Below, piece after piece: positions 7,430 to 15,832 of a stretch of DNA of 22,500 nt. The DNA lies in assembly GCA_009746045.1 (NCBI GenBank), contig RPFO01001647.1, forward strand, positions 1 to 22,500. The letters are read 5' to 3'. Made by a program: the position numbers and the translations under genes. Numbering within the stretch: the first letter of the stretch is position 1; the number at the start of each line of letters is the position of its first letter. A model generated the notes under the pieces. The model ran no database searches. It had not been told where the DNA came from and worked only from the letters and a program-made list of their open reading frames with translations. This stretch comes from Mesostigma viride (Eukaryota > Streptophyta > Mesostigmatophyceae > Mesostigmatales > Mesostigmataceae).

Positions 7430-7684
7430 GTAAGCCAGGTTGCGACCGCCGGCGTTTCTATAAGTGGTTTTCTTGTGTTAATTTCAGTATGCCATTAGTT
7501 CGGTCAAGATGCGACCGCCGGCGTTTCTATAAGGGGTTTTCATGTTCCACCTTAGCATGCCATATTTTGGTCAAGATGCGACCGCCGGCGTTTCTTCAGT
7601 CGTATTCTTGTTCTCAGTTGAGTTGTGCTTATTTGGGAGGACTGTCGATGTGTCTCTGCGCGTTGTTGCCCTACGGGGATGCAG
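7430..7684. repeat. Intron 5: three tandem hairpin-element units of 67-69 bp
   Basis: The intron from GTAAGC (7430) to GGGGATGCAG (7684) contains the element at 7439, 7508 and 7575 (core GCGACCGCCGGCGTTTCT, identical in all three). Each is followed by similar T-rich sequence and a CATGCCAT or TCAAGAT block. The first copy begins only 9 bp after the donor. Confidence 0.75.
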
Positions 7685-9478
7685 GTTACCGAACAAGTCG
7701 GCAAGATGATCGAAGTTGTCAGGCAGCTCGGGAACGCCATGAACGCCGAGGACACAGCCCAAGCCAAGGCAACGTGGGGCTCAGCGCTGGGGGATGTGCA
7801 CCGGGCCTACCAGGCATATGGACCCGTCAAGAGAGGGAAGGGCGTGTCTCTCCCAACTCCTCTGTACGGCAAGATCTGGGCGATTGTGAAGCCCTTTTGG
7901 CAGAAAGGAGAGCAAGCCAAGGCCGAAGGGGACGGCGCAGGCGACAAGGCAGGAGGGGCTGAAGAGACGGACAAGTGGGGGCCGGACCAGAAGAACTTCA
8001 TGCAGCGCTGGCTGTTCTGGTGTGAGGACCCTTTGAAGCCCGCTGTCGACGGCAAGCCGGCGATCGCACAGGATATCGCGGCTCGGCAAGACTTCCTTGA
8101 CACGCGCCCTAAAGACAAGGCGCACGAACTGTCCATTTTCACCGCGCATCGGGAACTTGCGAGTTTCCAGTACTTCGACAGCCTGATCCAAGCGCCGATC
8201 ATGTCCTGTGAGGCCCCTCCCAGCAACCTGATAAAAATAATGGAAGTCGCCAAGAATTTGATAGAGGCGGCAAAGCAATTCGCCCACATCAAGTTCCTGG
8301 AGAACCCCGAGCTGATGGCCGCTTGCAAACAACTAAACGGGACTTTCGACCCCGTATTGGTGAGGGAGCACGTGTTTGGCGTGAAGCTGAAGGGCACCTT
8401 CGCCACGGACCTCGACAAGTTCATCGCCGACTGCCGCCTGACCAGAGACTTTTGGCGGGTGGTCGTCACGGCCATGAGGGCGATCATTCTCACGCTGAGG
8501 GACCTTCCGCCGGCTAAAAGGAAAGTGGTCGACCAGAAGGACTGGAAGTTCCCGAGAGGGCTGCTCGCTTCCCACCCCCGTCATTTGTATGACGATTTGG
8601 GGGTGAAGACCAAACATCTGCTGGGTGTGCCACAGGAGGCGGCGGCGGAGGTCGAGAAGGAGGTCGAGGAGGCGGCGGAGGAGGGGACTACCAAGGCCAA
8701 GAAGGGGTGGAAGGAAAGGTTGGAAGCCTACAGCGATTGGAAGGGGGTGAGGATGGGATCCGACTGGATCGCATACAGGACAATGACATGGAAGGAAAAC
8801 GAAAAAAGAAAGGATCTGGTGGTGACGAAGGTGGTGGACGAGTTGTGCGCGGGGAATTACAAAATTCCTCGGTCGCTGGAGGACCAGGCGTTTGCTGTGC
8901 TGGACCTGGCAGCTGACAGCAACGAGAAGTGGAGGAACCTGCGCAAGTGGGACGCAGACTGCATTCCGGAGGAGAGCAACATTCCCAAACCCTCCTCGCA
9001 TTTGAGCCCGGTCGTGTGGGATGTGGTTGACAAGATGACCAACGCCCTTTTTAGGGGACCCTGCAGAGTTCTGCTGGTGTTCGGGGAGCCCGCCCATATC
9101 CGCCGGTGGAAGCGCCTGGTCCGCCTTATCAAATATTGGCTTGTTGAAGATGGGTGGGAAGGCCTCAAATACTTTTCCGACGACGATTCTTCGTCTGATG
9201 AGGATGATGATTCGGAGAAGGGGGAAGAGGGGGAGGCGGATGAGGATGAGAAGGAGGAGGATGAGGAGGAGGAGGATGAGGAGGAGGAGGAGGACGAGGA
9301 GGACGAGGAGGACGAGGAGGACGAGGAGGAGGATATTGCTGAGGGGCACCCGCCCGGGATGGGTGAGGGGCAGGCGGAGGGGGAGAAAGGGGATGGGGAT
9401 GGGGAGATGGGAGGAGGGGGAGGGGGAGAGGGACGGGGGAGGAGATGGAAGGGGAGGGAAAAAGCGCAGTCGGGGTGA
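7685..9478 (+). CDS. Exon 6 of the large gene, with a long acidic tract
   Basis: Begins in phase 0 with VTEQVGKMIEVVRQLGNAMN and is open for 597 codons to TGA 9476-9478. The first 490 residues look globular and helix-rich with many Trp and Lys (FMQRWLFWCEDP, FWRVVVTAMRAIILTLRDL). Then come an acidic region of Asp/Glu repeats (codons at about 9175-9335) and a Gly/Arg-rich tail. Such tails are common in nuclear or chromatin-associated proteins, but that is inference. The frame probably does not end here: 50 bp later lies GAG|GTAAGC (donor 9532), reachable by a frame change in the G-rich tail, with the last exon at 10502. No family is recognised. The DNA of the tail is almost pure purine on this strand. 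Confidence 0.65.
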   Translation, partial: VTEQVGKMIEVVRQLGNAMNAEDTAQAKATWGSALGDVHRAYQAYGPVKRGKGVSLPTPLYGKIWAIVKPFWQKGEQAKAEGDGAGDKAGGAEETDKWGPDQKNFMQRWLFWCEDPLKPAVDGKPAIAQDIAARQDFLDTRPKDKAHELSIFTAHRELASFQYFDSLIQAPIMSCEAPPSNLIKIMEVAKNLIEAAKQFAHIKFLENPELMAACKQLNGTFDPVLVREHVFGVKLKGTFATDLDKFIADCRLTRDFWRVVVTAMRAIILTLRDLPPAKRKVVDQKDWKFPRGLLASHPRHLYDDLGVKTKHLLGVPQEAAAEVEKEVEEAAEEGTTKAKKGWKERLEAYSDWKGVRMGSDWIAYRTMTWKENEKRKDLVVTKVVDELCAGNYKIPRSLEDQAFAVLDLAADSNEKWRNLRKWDADCIPEESNIPKPSSHLSPVVWDVVDKMTNALFRGPCRVLLVFGEPAHIRRWKRLVRLIKYWLVEDGWEGLKYFSDDDSSSDEDDDSEKGEEGEADEDEKEEDEEEEDEEEEEDEEDEEDEEDEEEDIAEGHPPGMGEGQAEGEKGDGDGEMGGGGGGEGRGRRWKGREKAQSG

Positions 9479-9555
9479 TGGAGGCTTGCGTGATGAGACA
9501 ATGGGGGGGGATGAAGACAACAGGGGGGGAGGTAAGCGCCAGCGTGCTGGTGAAG

Positions 9556-9915
9556 GAGACTCGAGGCCTGTCGTTGGAAACGCCGGCGGGCGTATCTGTG
9601 ACGAGGAGGGGGATCGCCAGCGGGAGGGAGGCTCGAGGCCTGTTACTGGAAACGCCGGCGGGCGTATCTGTGATGAGGAGGGGGATCGCCAGCAGGAAGG
9701 AGGCTCGCGGCCTGTTACTGGAAACGCCGGCGGGCGTATCTGTGATGAGGAGGGGGATCGCCAGCAGGAAGGAGGCTCGCAGGCCTGTTACTGGAAACGC
9801 CGGCGGGCGTATCTGTGATGAGGATGGGGATCGCCAGCAGGAAGCAGGCTCGCGGCCTGTTACTGGTAGCGCCGGCGGGCGTTCCCGATTTACGGGAGGC
9901 GGTCGTGTCCGACAG
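9556..9915. repeat. Five-copy 72 bp tandem array, each with a perfect 5-4-5 hairpin
   Basis: Units anchored by GGAAACGCCGGCGGGCGTAT at 9576, 9648, 9720 and 9793, and by a variant (GGTAGCGCC...) at 9865; spacings are 72, 72, 73 and 72. Each holds ACGCC-GGCG-GGCGT (GCGCC in the last), a fully paired stem, mostly followed by ATCTGT. In one frame the 24-codon unit reads about SRPVTGNAGGRICDEEGDRQ plus four residues. An extra base before the fourth copy (CTCGCAGGCC instead of CTCGCGGCC) shifts that frame. Confidence 0.8.
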
Positions 9916-10377
9916 ATGGGAATGAGGCCTCGTCAGGATTCATGGGGACCCCCGGTTGAGGGGACCCCCGCCCTCGCCTCGGTTTCTTTGGGTCTGGGTG
10001 ACGATCCCGTACCGTCGTCAGGAAGGACGGTTGTGATGACTTTGCCCCCCGCTCGACGGGGATGGAGCAATGCCCGAACACGATACTGCTGAATGAGGAT
10101 GACGATCCGGAGCCGTCGGCTGACACGGATTTTGTTGCGAGCACCCCACTGCAGAAGAGGGTATTGGAGGCTCGTAACGTGGAGGGTCCGCCGACAGTCT
10201 CAGGTGGAGGGCCGGCGTTTGCCGGATTGATGCGCCCGACTGAGGTGGTCGATGTTGAGGCGCCGCCAGGGACATCGACCGCACCGTTGACCGCATTGAC
10301 GGATATCTTCGATCGACGAAGTCGAAGGATGCCCTTCCACGCTCCAACGGTACATTCGGCCGGTAAATTTCATTTTC

Positions 10378-10383
10378 AATAAA
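10378..10383 (+). terminator. AATAAA overlapping a stop codon
   Basis: AATAAA overlaps the TAA (10380-10382) of the open frame that begins near 10062, and T-rich sequence follows. It is the main reason to consider a transcript end inside the proposed intron 6. Confidence 0.4.
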
Positions 10384-10501
10384 CGAGTTTTATAAGTACC
10401 TTAATATATTTCTACATAAGTTTTTTTGCATCAGTCCATGGCTTCATTGATTTCTCACACGACCCTTCCGTATTCATGTTAATTGGCATGTTTACGTGCA
10501 G

Positions 10502-11195
10502 GGAAAGGCGAAGAAGAAACTCCAGTTCGGTTTCCCCGTGGATCCGCGTCTGGGACTGTGTCCGGAGAGGCCTGCCGTGTTGTTGGCCAGGCCGCGGTCG
10601 GCGAACCAGTTGCACAACCGGGGGCGGGAGGGGCCTCCCTCCCACCCAACGCACCAGCCCACGCACCAGCCTTACCGTGCGGTCAGCCAGAAAAAACGTA
10701 CGAAGAGTTGATGGCAGAGGCGGCGGCTGCGCAGGGGCAGAAGGCAAAACGTCGGGGAGGGGCAGGCGAGGGGCGGGGCAGGAGACGGAGGGTGCCGACG
10801 AACCTGCACAGCCGCAGAAGGGTGGTGGTCAGGGCAGAGATGCGACGGCCGAAAACCGAATCAGGGACGTTCGGCCGGACGTCCGGATGCGCTTTATGGA
10901 TGGCGCGAAACTGAGTCGCGGAGGTTGGAGTTCGAAATGGGTAGACGAGGTGTGCATAAACTGGGAGCACAAGTACCCCAAGAAGGAAGATTTTCCGCTC
11001 TTTGGCACCCTCCTGGGCAAAGAGAGGGAGAAGGTGGTGATCAGATGGTTTGATGAAGGGCACGACCTCGGTTGGAGTAATGAGTGCGAGCAAAAGTTTC
11101 GTTTCCCTCTGAAGTTCGCTAGAGAACATGTTACTCTCCTGAAGGAAGGCGCCAGCTGGGACAACATTCCTTCATATCGATCTGGCAAGCGATGA
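10502..11195 (+). CDS. Last exon of the large gene (frame change near 10760)
   Basis: Follows TTTACGTGCAG. Frame 1 is open with Pro/Ala/Gly-rich sequence (GEACRVVGQAAVGEPVAQPG..., EKTYEELMAEAAAAQGQKAK). After a G-rich basic patch near 10755-10785 coding continues in frame 0 (ADEPAQPQKGGGQ..., DVRPDVRMRFMDGAKLSRGG, SSKWVDEVCINWEHKYPKKE, EKVVIRWFDEGHDLGW...) to TGA 11193-11195. A -1 change at the G runs joins them. The final 110 residues look like a compact folded domain rich in Trp, Phe and Lys/Glu; no family is recognised. A further -1 change near the CCCC at 10536 would be needed if intron 6 is in phase 0; with a phase-1 intron it would not. Confidence 0.55.
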
Positions 11196-11737
11196 TGGGC
11201 GAGGACTTTGCACGAAATCGCGTTTTGCACGTAATTGCCCACCGTAACGTGGAGAAATGCAGATGTACATAGTAGTTGGTTCAGTGACCGTGACTTTGGG
11301 CAGTTTAGTAGTTGGGGTGACGTGTCTGAATGTATATATGGTGGGGCGCGTCCAAGGGGGTCCACGCTGATTGAGCACTTGCATGTGTTCTTTCAACATA
11401 TTCGGACATGTATGAAATGAATAAATTGTTTGGACGATTGCAAATTGATTGATTGAAGAATGAGATACCATTAATAATTGAAAAATGTAAAACCTCATTG
11501 TGAATTTGTACTTCAAACTTTCACATGCATGCCCCAAATTGTGCATTTGTGCAGGTTTTAATTATGAGAAGTAGCATTTCTCTACAAATATTGAGAAATT
11601 TAGGGGCACTTGGGGTTGTTGGCCATGTTCATTCATGATAAAATGGACTTTTTATGCTGTAACATCATATTCCACTAGTCCAAAACGCTGCTTTCATGAC
11701 GTCAAAAGTACCAGCAATGGCCCTAGGTTGGAGCAGT
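11196..11737. other. 3' flank of the large gene; no further gene seen
   Basis: A/T-rich sequence with an AATAAA at 11420-11425, about 225 bp after the stop, which is the best candidate polyA signal for the large gene. I see no gene, hairpin element or clear repeat between there and the LINE fragment. Confidence 0.45.
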
Positions 11738-11829
11738 AGATGTTGGGGACGCCCAGCAGCAGCCCTTGCCGGTACGGTGGCGCAGAAGCTTGCCACGGAG
11801 CTGATAAATTCTGATCTCGCAGGCCACTT
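11738..11829 (+). mobile_element. LINE ORF1 fragment, left of the CACTA-like insertion
   Basis: In the frame that ends at the insertion site the sequence reads AAALAGTVAQKLATELINSD then LAGH. This heptad-like Ala/Leu pattern continues in the same style right of the insertion (LAAAIEDNVADKVAAQVAG). The left limit of the LINE is not visible and 11738 is approximate. Confidence 0.6.
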
Positions 11830-11849
11830 CACTAGGAACTCGGGGGTGA

Positions 11850-12135
11850 TATAAGTGGTAAAAAGTGGTAAAATCTATATCACCCGGTGGTAAAAAGTGG
11901 TAAAAAGTGATAAAAAGTGATAAAAAGTGATAAAAAGTGGTAAAAAAGGGGTAAAACTGGTGGTAAAAGGTGGTAAAACAGGGGGTGGTAAAAGCCTTTA
12001 CCACCTCCATTTTACCACCTGACCGCCATCGTGGTAAAAAATTACCACCAGGTGGTAAAAACGAGGGTGAAAACAGGTGGTAAAAATTACCACCATGGAG
12101 GTGAAAAAATCGGTGGTAAAAATGGTAAAAAATAT
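11850..12135 (+). repeat. Left subterminal array, GTGGTAAAA units
   Basis: Roughly 17 copies of GTGGTAAAA or GTGATAAAA, mostly direct with a few inverted (TTTTACCAC near 12000-12050), giving local small hairpins such as GGTGGTAAAAATTACCACC. Confidence 0.85.
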
Positions 12136-12160
12136 GGAGGGAAAAAACGCAGATAGATCT

Positions 12161-12275
12161 CACTAGGAACTCGGCTTTGAGAATGGGTGAGAAAACACGT
12201 TTCTCACCTGGGTGAGATGACCCAAAAAAGGTGAGAAAAGGAGAAAACGTGAGAAAAATCTCAAAAAACAGGACG
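12161..12275 (+). mobile_element. Internal second CACTA-like left end with GTGAGAAAA repeats
   Basis: CACTAGGAACTCGG (12161-12174) repeats the outer terminus, but the adjoining repeats are GTGAGAAAA and inverted TTCTCAC instead of GTGGTAAAA. No matching right end (TTTTCTCAC array plus CCGAGTTCCTAGTG) is found before the outer right end. It may be a solo end of a sister family nested in or captured by the larger element. Confidence 0.6.
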
Positions 12276-14740
12276 TGAATCAACAGCACTGGTCAAATCA
12301 GGGCAATCAAAATCGCTTCATTAAAATGTTTAAATAATAAATGTTTATAGCCGTCAAGAACCTATCGATTCATACTACCCATTCAGAGGCTGTTCTGAAA
12401 TTGTAACCATTGATCATTTTTAATGAATCATCTATACAACACTGTTATGGCTTTATGACACATCCGTCATTGCCTTTCATCTTATACGATAGCAGCTAGT
12501 GGTTAACGAAGCTGGTCGCTTGCTAGGGCATCATGCTGACCGCTCCCATTTCATTCCCGTGGCTCCTGCAAGAATCCAAGCAAGCCGCGACACAAGATGC
12601 AAGAGAACAAAAAGATATCAGATCCTTGACATAGACATCACCATTCTACAAGGAAGAGCTCGCCAGCACCTAACGGTCCATGCAGCAAATGTGTAGAATA
12701 CGATTTAAGACCCAACACTCACTCTTATGGCAAAGCAGCCCATACACATGAATCACACCATGCGCCAGATGTCACACGAGCAAGCCACAACGTTGTCGTC
12801 GGATCAGAAAGCAACAAACGTGAAAACGCTAGCGGCCCAAATCTGAGATTCCGCGGAACACAGAAAATAAGAAAGCTCAGAAGCTACCAGCAAGGGATCG
12901 AACATAGGACCTTTGGCATGATTTCGCGGCTGTGTGAGTCTCCTGATCCGAAGGCATCTCACTTAAGTAACGTTTCGAAACAGCCAAACTGCGAAAACCC
13001 TCTTACCGGAGAGTTTTGCCAATATCAAGGAGACAACCAGCGCAGGTCAGAAATCGGGAGAATCCGGACCATGGTAGCTCGAGCCTGCCGTTATCTTGTC
13101 CGCGCTGTCGAGCCGAGCAGGATTATGAATATGAATGGAGATGGAAATGTGTAGCCTTACATGCGAAATAATGGCCGGCTGACGTGAAGAGCGACTAGAT
13201 GACCTAGACGGTGGGGCCGGACACAGCTTGCTTGTTTGTGTTTCATCGTGGGCAACGAGTCCAACGACTACTTTCTCTGGGTTGCAAACTGCGGCAAATT
13301 GAACGCAAACCTCATCATGAAATCTTGACCGTCGAAATGTAACGATCCGACGACTTATGCAGTATGCCGCGTAATTTTTTGCGGGAGAGCCGTTGGGCCG
13401 GTTCCCGACGCGGGCGACCAGTGGTTTGCATTAAGTTAACTTACCTGAAGTTTTCCAACAGAAGTTACCCAAGCCGCACGATGGCACTCATCGACGGCCT
13501 CAGTCTGCTGACTCGTCGGCCCGATTTTGGCGGCACCCAATTTGACCCCAACGGTACCTACCGACAAAGGGCATACATTACCTTTCACGCGCACCACGAC
13601 CCCTTCGAGCTCTGCTATGGCGGTGGTGCCGTGGGGCCCGCATCAGACTGCGGGCCCTTATCTTCTATGGCGGTGCTGCCGTTGGGCCCGAATCAGACTG
13701 CAGGCCCTTTATGCAGGCGGGCCCTTAATGCATGTCACTTATTTATTCTTCTGCATACAAATATGAAGCCAAGAAGTCGTGTCCTCCGGATTTTTGCATT
13801 TGCACCGTGTGCAGTTCTTGGACGTTTGGAAACATGCATGGCATATGGCTAATGTAATGACTGACTAGCTAGACCGTTTCAGTGGTTTTTCATTTGCGGG
13901 TTTTTCCTCGTAAATGGTGGGAAAGCGATCGCAGCAATGGTTCTCACCACTAGACACTCCCGGCCAGTGAAGCCCGATTAACGTCCTCATCAAGCAACCT
14001 GTTTCCGGCCCCACTGTATAGGTCATCTTACATTCGCTCTTTGCGTAAGCCAGCCATAATTTCAATGAACAAGGCTACACATTTGCATACTCTTTTCTTG
14101 GTTATCGGTGTGCCTTTGTTTGAATGCAGGGGGGATCGCTGTGCCGACACAACGCGTTCAACGTGCTGGGCATCAAATGAGGGATCTGGGCGACCACCAG
14201 TGCCCGACTAGTGTCACCACTGCCTTCCGGACCTGAGGGCAAGGCTGCAGCCGGAGCTGCAGACGTATTTTCAGGGCTTAGCGCAGCCGCCAGGCTGCCT
14301 GTGTCGAGGAGCGTTTGCTCATCACATATTGCGCAATAGCTTCGGAAAATTATATCAGCGTGTGCGTCTTAGAAAGACGAAGCGATTGTGATATTCACAG
14401 CCGAATTCGGTGCCCAAACGAGAAAGTTATGATCTCCGCTGTCAGCCATGGCTACCTCGTCGCTCGCGGCTTTGATGGTACATTGGCTATATTGTATGAT
14501 AACCCTATAATCCACCTTAGTGGTGCTGAGTTTTTTTTCACATTAATGACTTAATGAAATAAAGCTCATGATTTTTCTCGTGGTATACTGTTGGGGCAGG
14601 CGCAGGCGCAAGAAGTCTCCTACGGTTGACAAACACCATATGTAGCAGGTTCACCTGACAACCATGCCAATATTTTGATGATTGAATGAATAAAGATGCT
14701 TTTCTTGTCGTTTTGCGCCTGACATTTTTGTCGGTTTAGC
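12276..14740. other. Interior of the CACTA-like element; no recognisable gene
   Basis: About 2.4 kb with only short ORFs; the longest on the plus strand is 13364-13852 (162 codons) and resembles no known protein. There is no DDE transposase or TNPA-like segment. AATAAA occurs near 14685. The stretch may be captured host DNA, as is common in non-autonomous CACTA elements. Confidence 0.5.
13615..13714. repeat. Two-copy 50 bp direct repeat with a perfect 9 bp hairpin
   Basis: CTATGGCGGTG units start at 13615 and 13665. In the first, GGGCCCGCA (13634-13642) and TGCGGGCCC (13649-13657) form a perfect 9 bp stem around TCAGAC; in the second the stem carries mismatches. Confidence 0.75.
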
Positions 14741-14744
14741 ACTT

Positions 14745-15040
14745 GTGTTTTTACCACTTGTGTGCATGCTCATGTGGTATTTTTTTACCACTTTTTATCA
14801 CTTCTTTGGTTTTACCACTTTTTATCACTTTTTACCACTTGCACAAGCCTTTTACCACCACTTTACCACTTTTTACCACAAAGTGGTAAAAAGTGGTAAA
14901 ATATACCACTTTTTTACCACTTTTTATCACTTTATATCACTTTTTATCACTTTTTATCACTTTTTACCACCCTTAGACCTCTTTTACCACCTCGAGGTGG
15001 TAAAAAGGTGGTAAAAAGTGATAAAAAGTGGTAAATTTAC
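14745..15040 (-). repeat. Right subterminal array, TTTTACCAC units
   Basis: About 17 copies of TTTTACCAC or TTTTATCAC, mostly in inverted orientation relative to the left array, with a few GTGGTAAAA forming short palindromes near 14880 and 15000. Confidence 0.85.
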
Positions 15041-15059
15041 CACCCCCGAGTTCCTAGTG

Positions 15060-15750
15060 TTGGCTGCGGCGATCGAGGACAACGTGGCGGACAAGGTGGC
15101 GGCCCAGGTCGCCGGCATGCACGCTGACGGAGGCGGTTGCCGGCACCCTCGCGGCGCAGGTGGCCGGCAATTTAGCGGACAACGTGGAGGCGCAGGTGGC
15201 GAAGGTGGCCCCGTCCTACGCGACTATGGCCAGCACAGCCATCCAAGAAATAGCCACTAGCACTGCTCAGGCGGTCTCTAGGACCTTCGCCGACCGGGAC
15301 AACAAAGAGCGGCGCGGCCGCACCATAATTATTCGTAATGTGGCGGCCCTCCCCCGGGAGACGGGGCTGAGCCTCCGCCTCAAGGTGGAGAAGGAACTCA
15401 TCACCAACTTCCGCCTAGAGGACAGTGTCACAATTAACACCGTCCGCCGCCTACCGGGGCGCGCGGATGCGCCGGTGGCGCTCGTGCTTACGCGCCCCAT
15501 CGGCAAGCACTATATTCTCCAACACCGCACCAAGCTACCACGAGGCTTGGGTTGGAGTCTCGACGACGATCTGACCCCGGCGCAGCTTCGCGCCCGCAGG
15601 GACCGGCTGGCACAAGAGGACGCGAAGGAGGCCCTCGCTGACCGCACGAAGAAGGTGCGGCTGCGGTGGAAGGACGACGCATGGCACATGGAGGTTACCG
15701 GCCTCACGGGAGGTTACCACGCCGAGGGGAGACGCGCGGGCCCGGGGTAG
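15060..15750 (+). pseudogene. LINE ORF1, right part (coiled-coil and RNA-binding C-terminus)
   Basis: Right of the insertion the ORF reads LAAAIEDNVADKVAAQVAG, shifts frame near 15115, and continues AGTLAAQVAGNLADNVEAQV... to a stop at 15748-15750. The N-terminal repeats look coiled-coil. The C-terminal part contains RGRTIIIRNVAALPRETGLS, a valine/leucine strand pattern, and GWSLDDDLTPAQLRARRDRL. The DDLTP-x-Q-x-x-R signature near the end is typical of L1-like ORF1 proteins, which bind retroelement RNA as multimers. It is broken by the CACTA insertion and one frameshift and so is not functional as it stands. Confidence 0.7.
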
Positions 15751-15832
15751 GGAGTAGGCCCTCCCCGCCCCCTCACACCGCGAGCAGCTACCGGGGGGTT
15801 AGCTAGAACCCACCCCCCACACCCGTCGTCCG

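Larger units (their letters stand above)
9532..10501 (+). other. Probable intron 6, or an alternative 3' end with its own polyA signal
   Basis: Bounded by GAG|GTAAGC and TTTACGTGCAG (ends 10501). It contains five tandem hairpin elements (see 9556-9915). Parts are open in frame: after the array one frame reads to about 10050, and another from about 10062 to TAA 10380-10382 (EDDDPEPSADTDFVASTPLQK...). AATAAA at 10378-10383 overlaps that stop. An intron-retained or alternatively terminated transcript ending here is therefore possible beside the spliced form. Confidence 0.45.
11830..15059. mobile_element. CACTA-like DNA transposon, non-autonomous, 3,230 bp
   Basis: It starts and ends with a perfect 19 bp terminal inverted repeat, CACTAGGAACTCGGGGGTG, flanked on both sides by TT (11828-11829 and 15060-15061), a likely 2 bp target duplication; 3 bp is more usual for CACTA elements. 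Subterminal arrays of GTGGTAAAA/GTGATAAAA at the left (11850-12135) and the inverted TTTTACCAC/TTTTATCAC at the right (14745-15040) have the layout of transposase-binding subterminal repeats in the CMC/EnSpm superfamily. No transposase is found inside. The host of the insertion is a LINE ORF1. Confidence 0.85.

Noticed and set aside
8333-9520. 395-codon minus-strand ORF opposite the acidic exon
   Set aside because: It is Leu/Ile/Pro-rich antisense of the GAG/GAT tract and of clear plus-strand coding sequence; no start context or homology supports it.
12885-12960. tRNA-like stretch on the minus strand (GGTCC...GTTCGATCCC)
   Set aside because: The T-loop resembles a tRNA, but the anticodon stem around a possible GCC does not pair and no acceptor stem is found.
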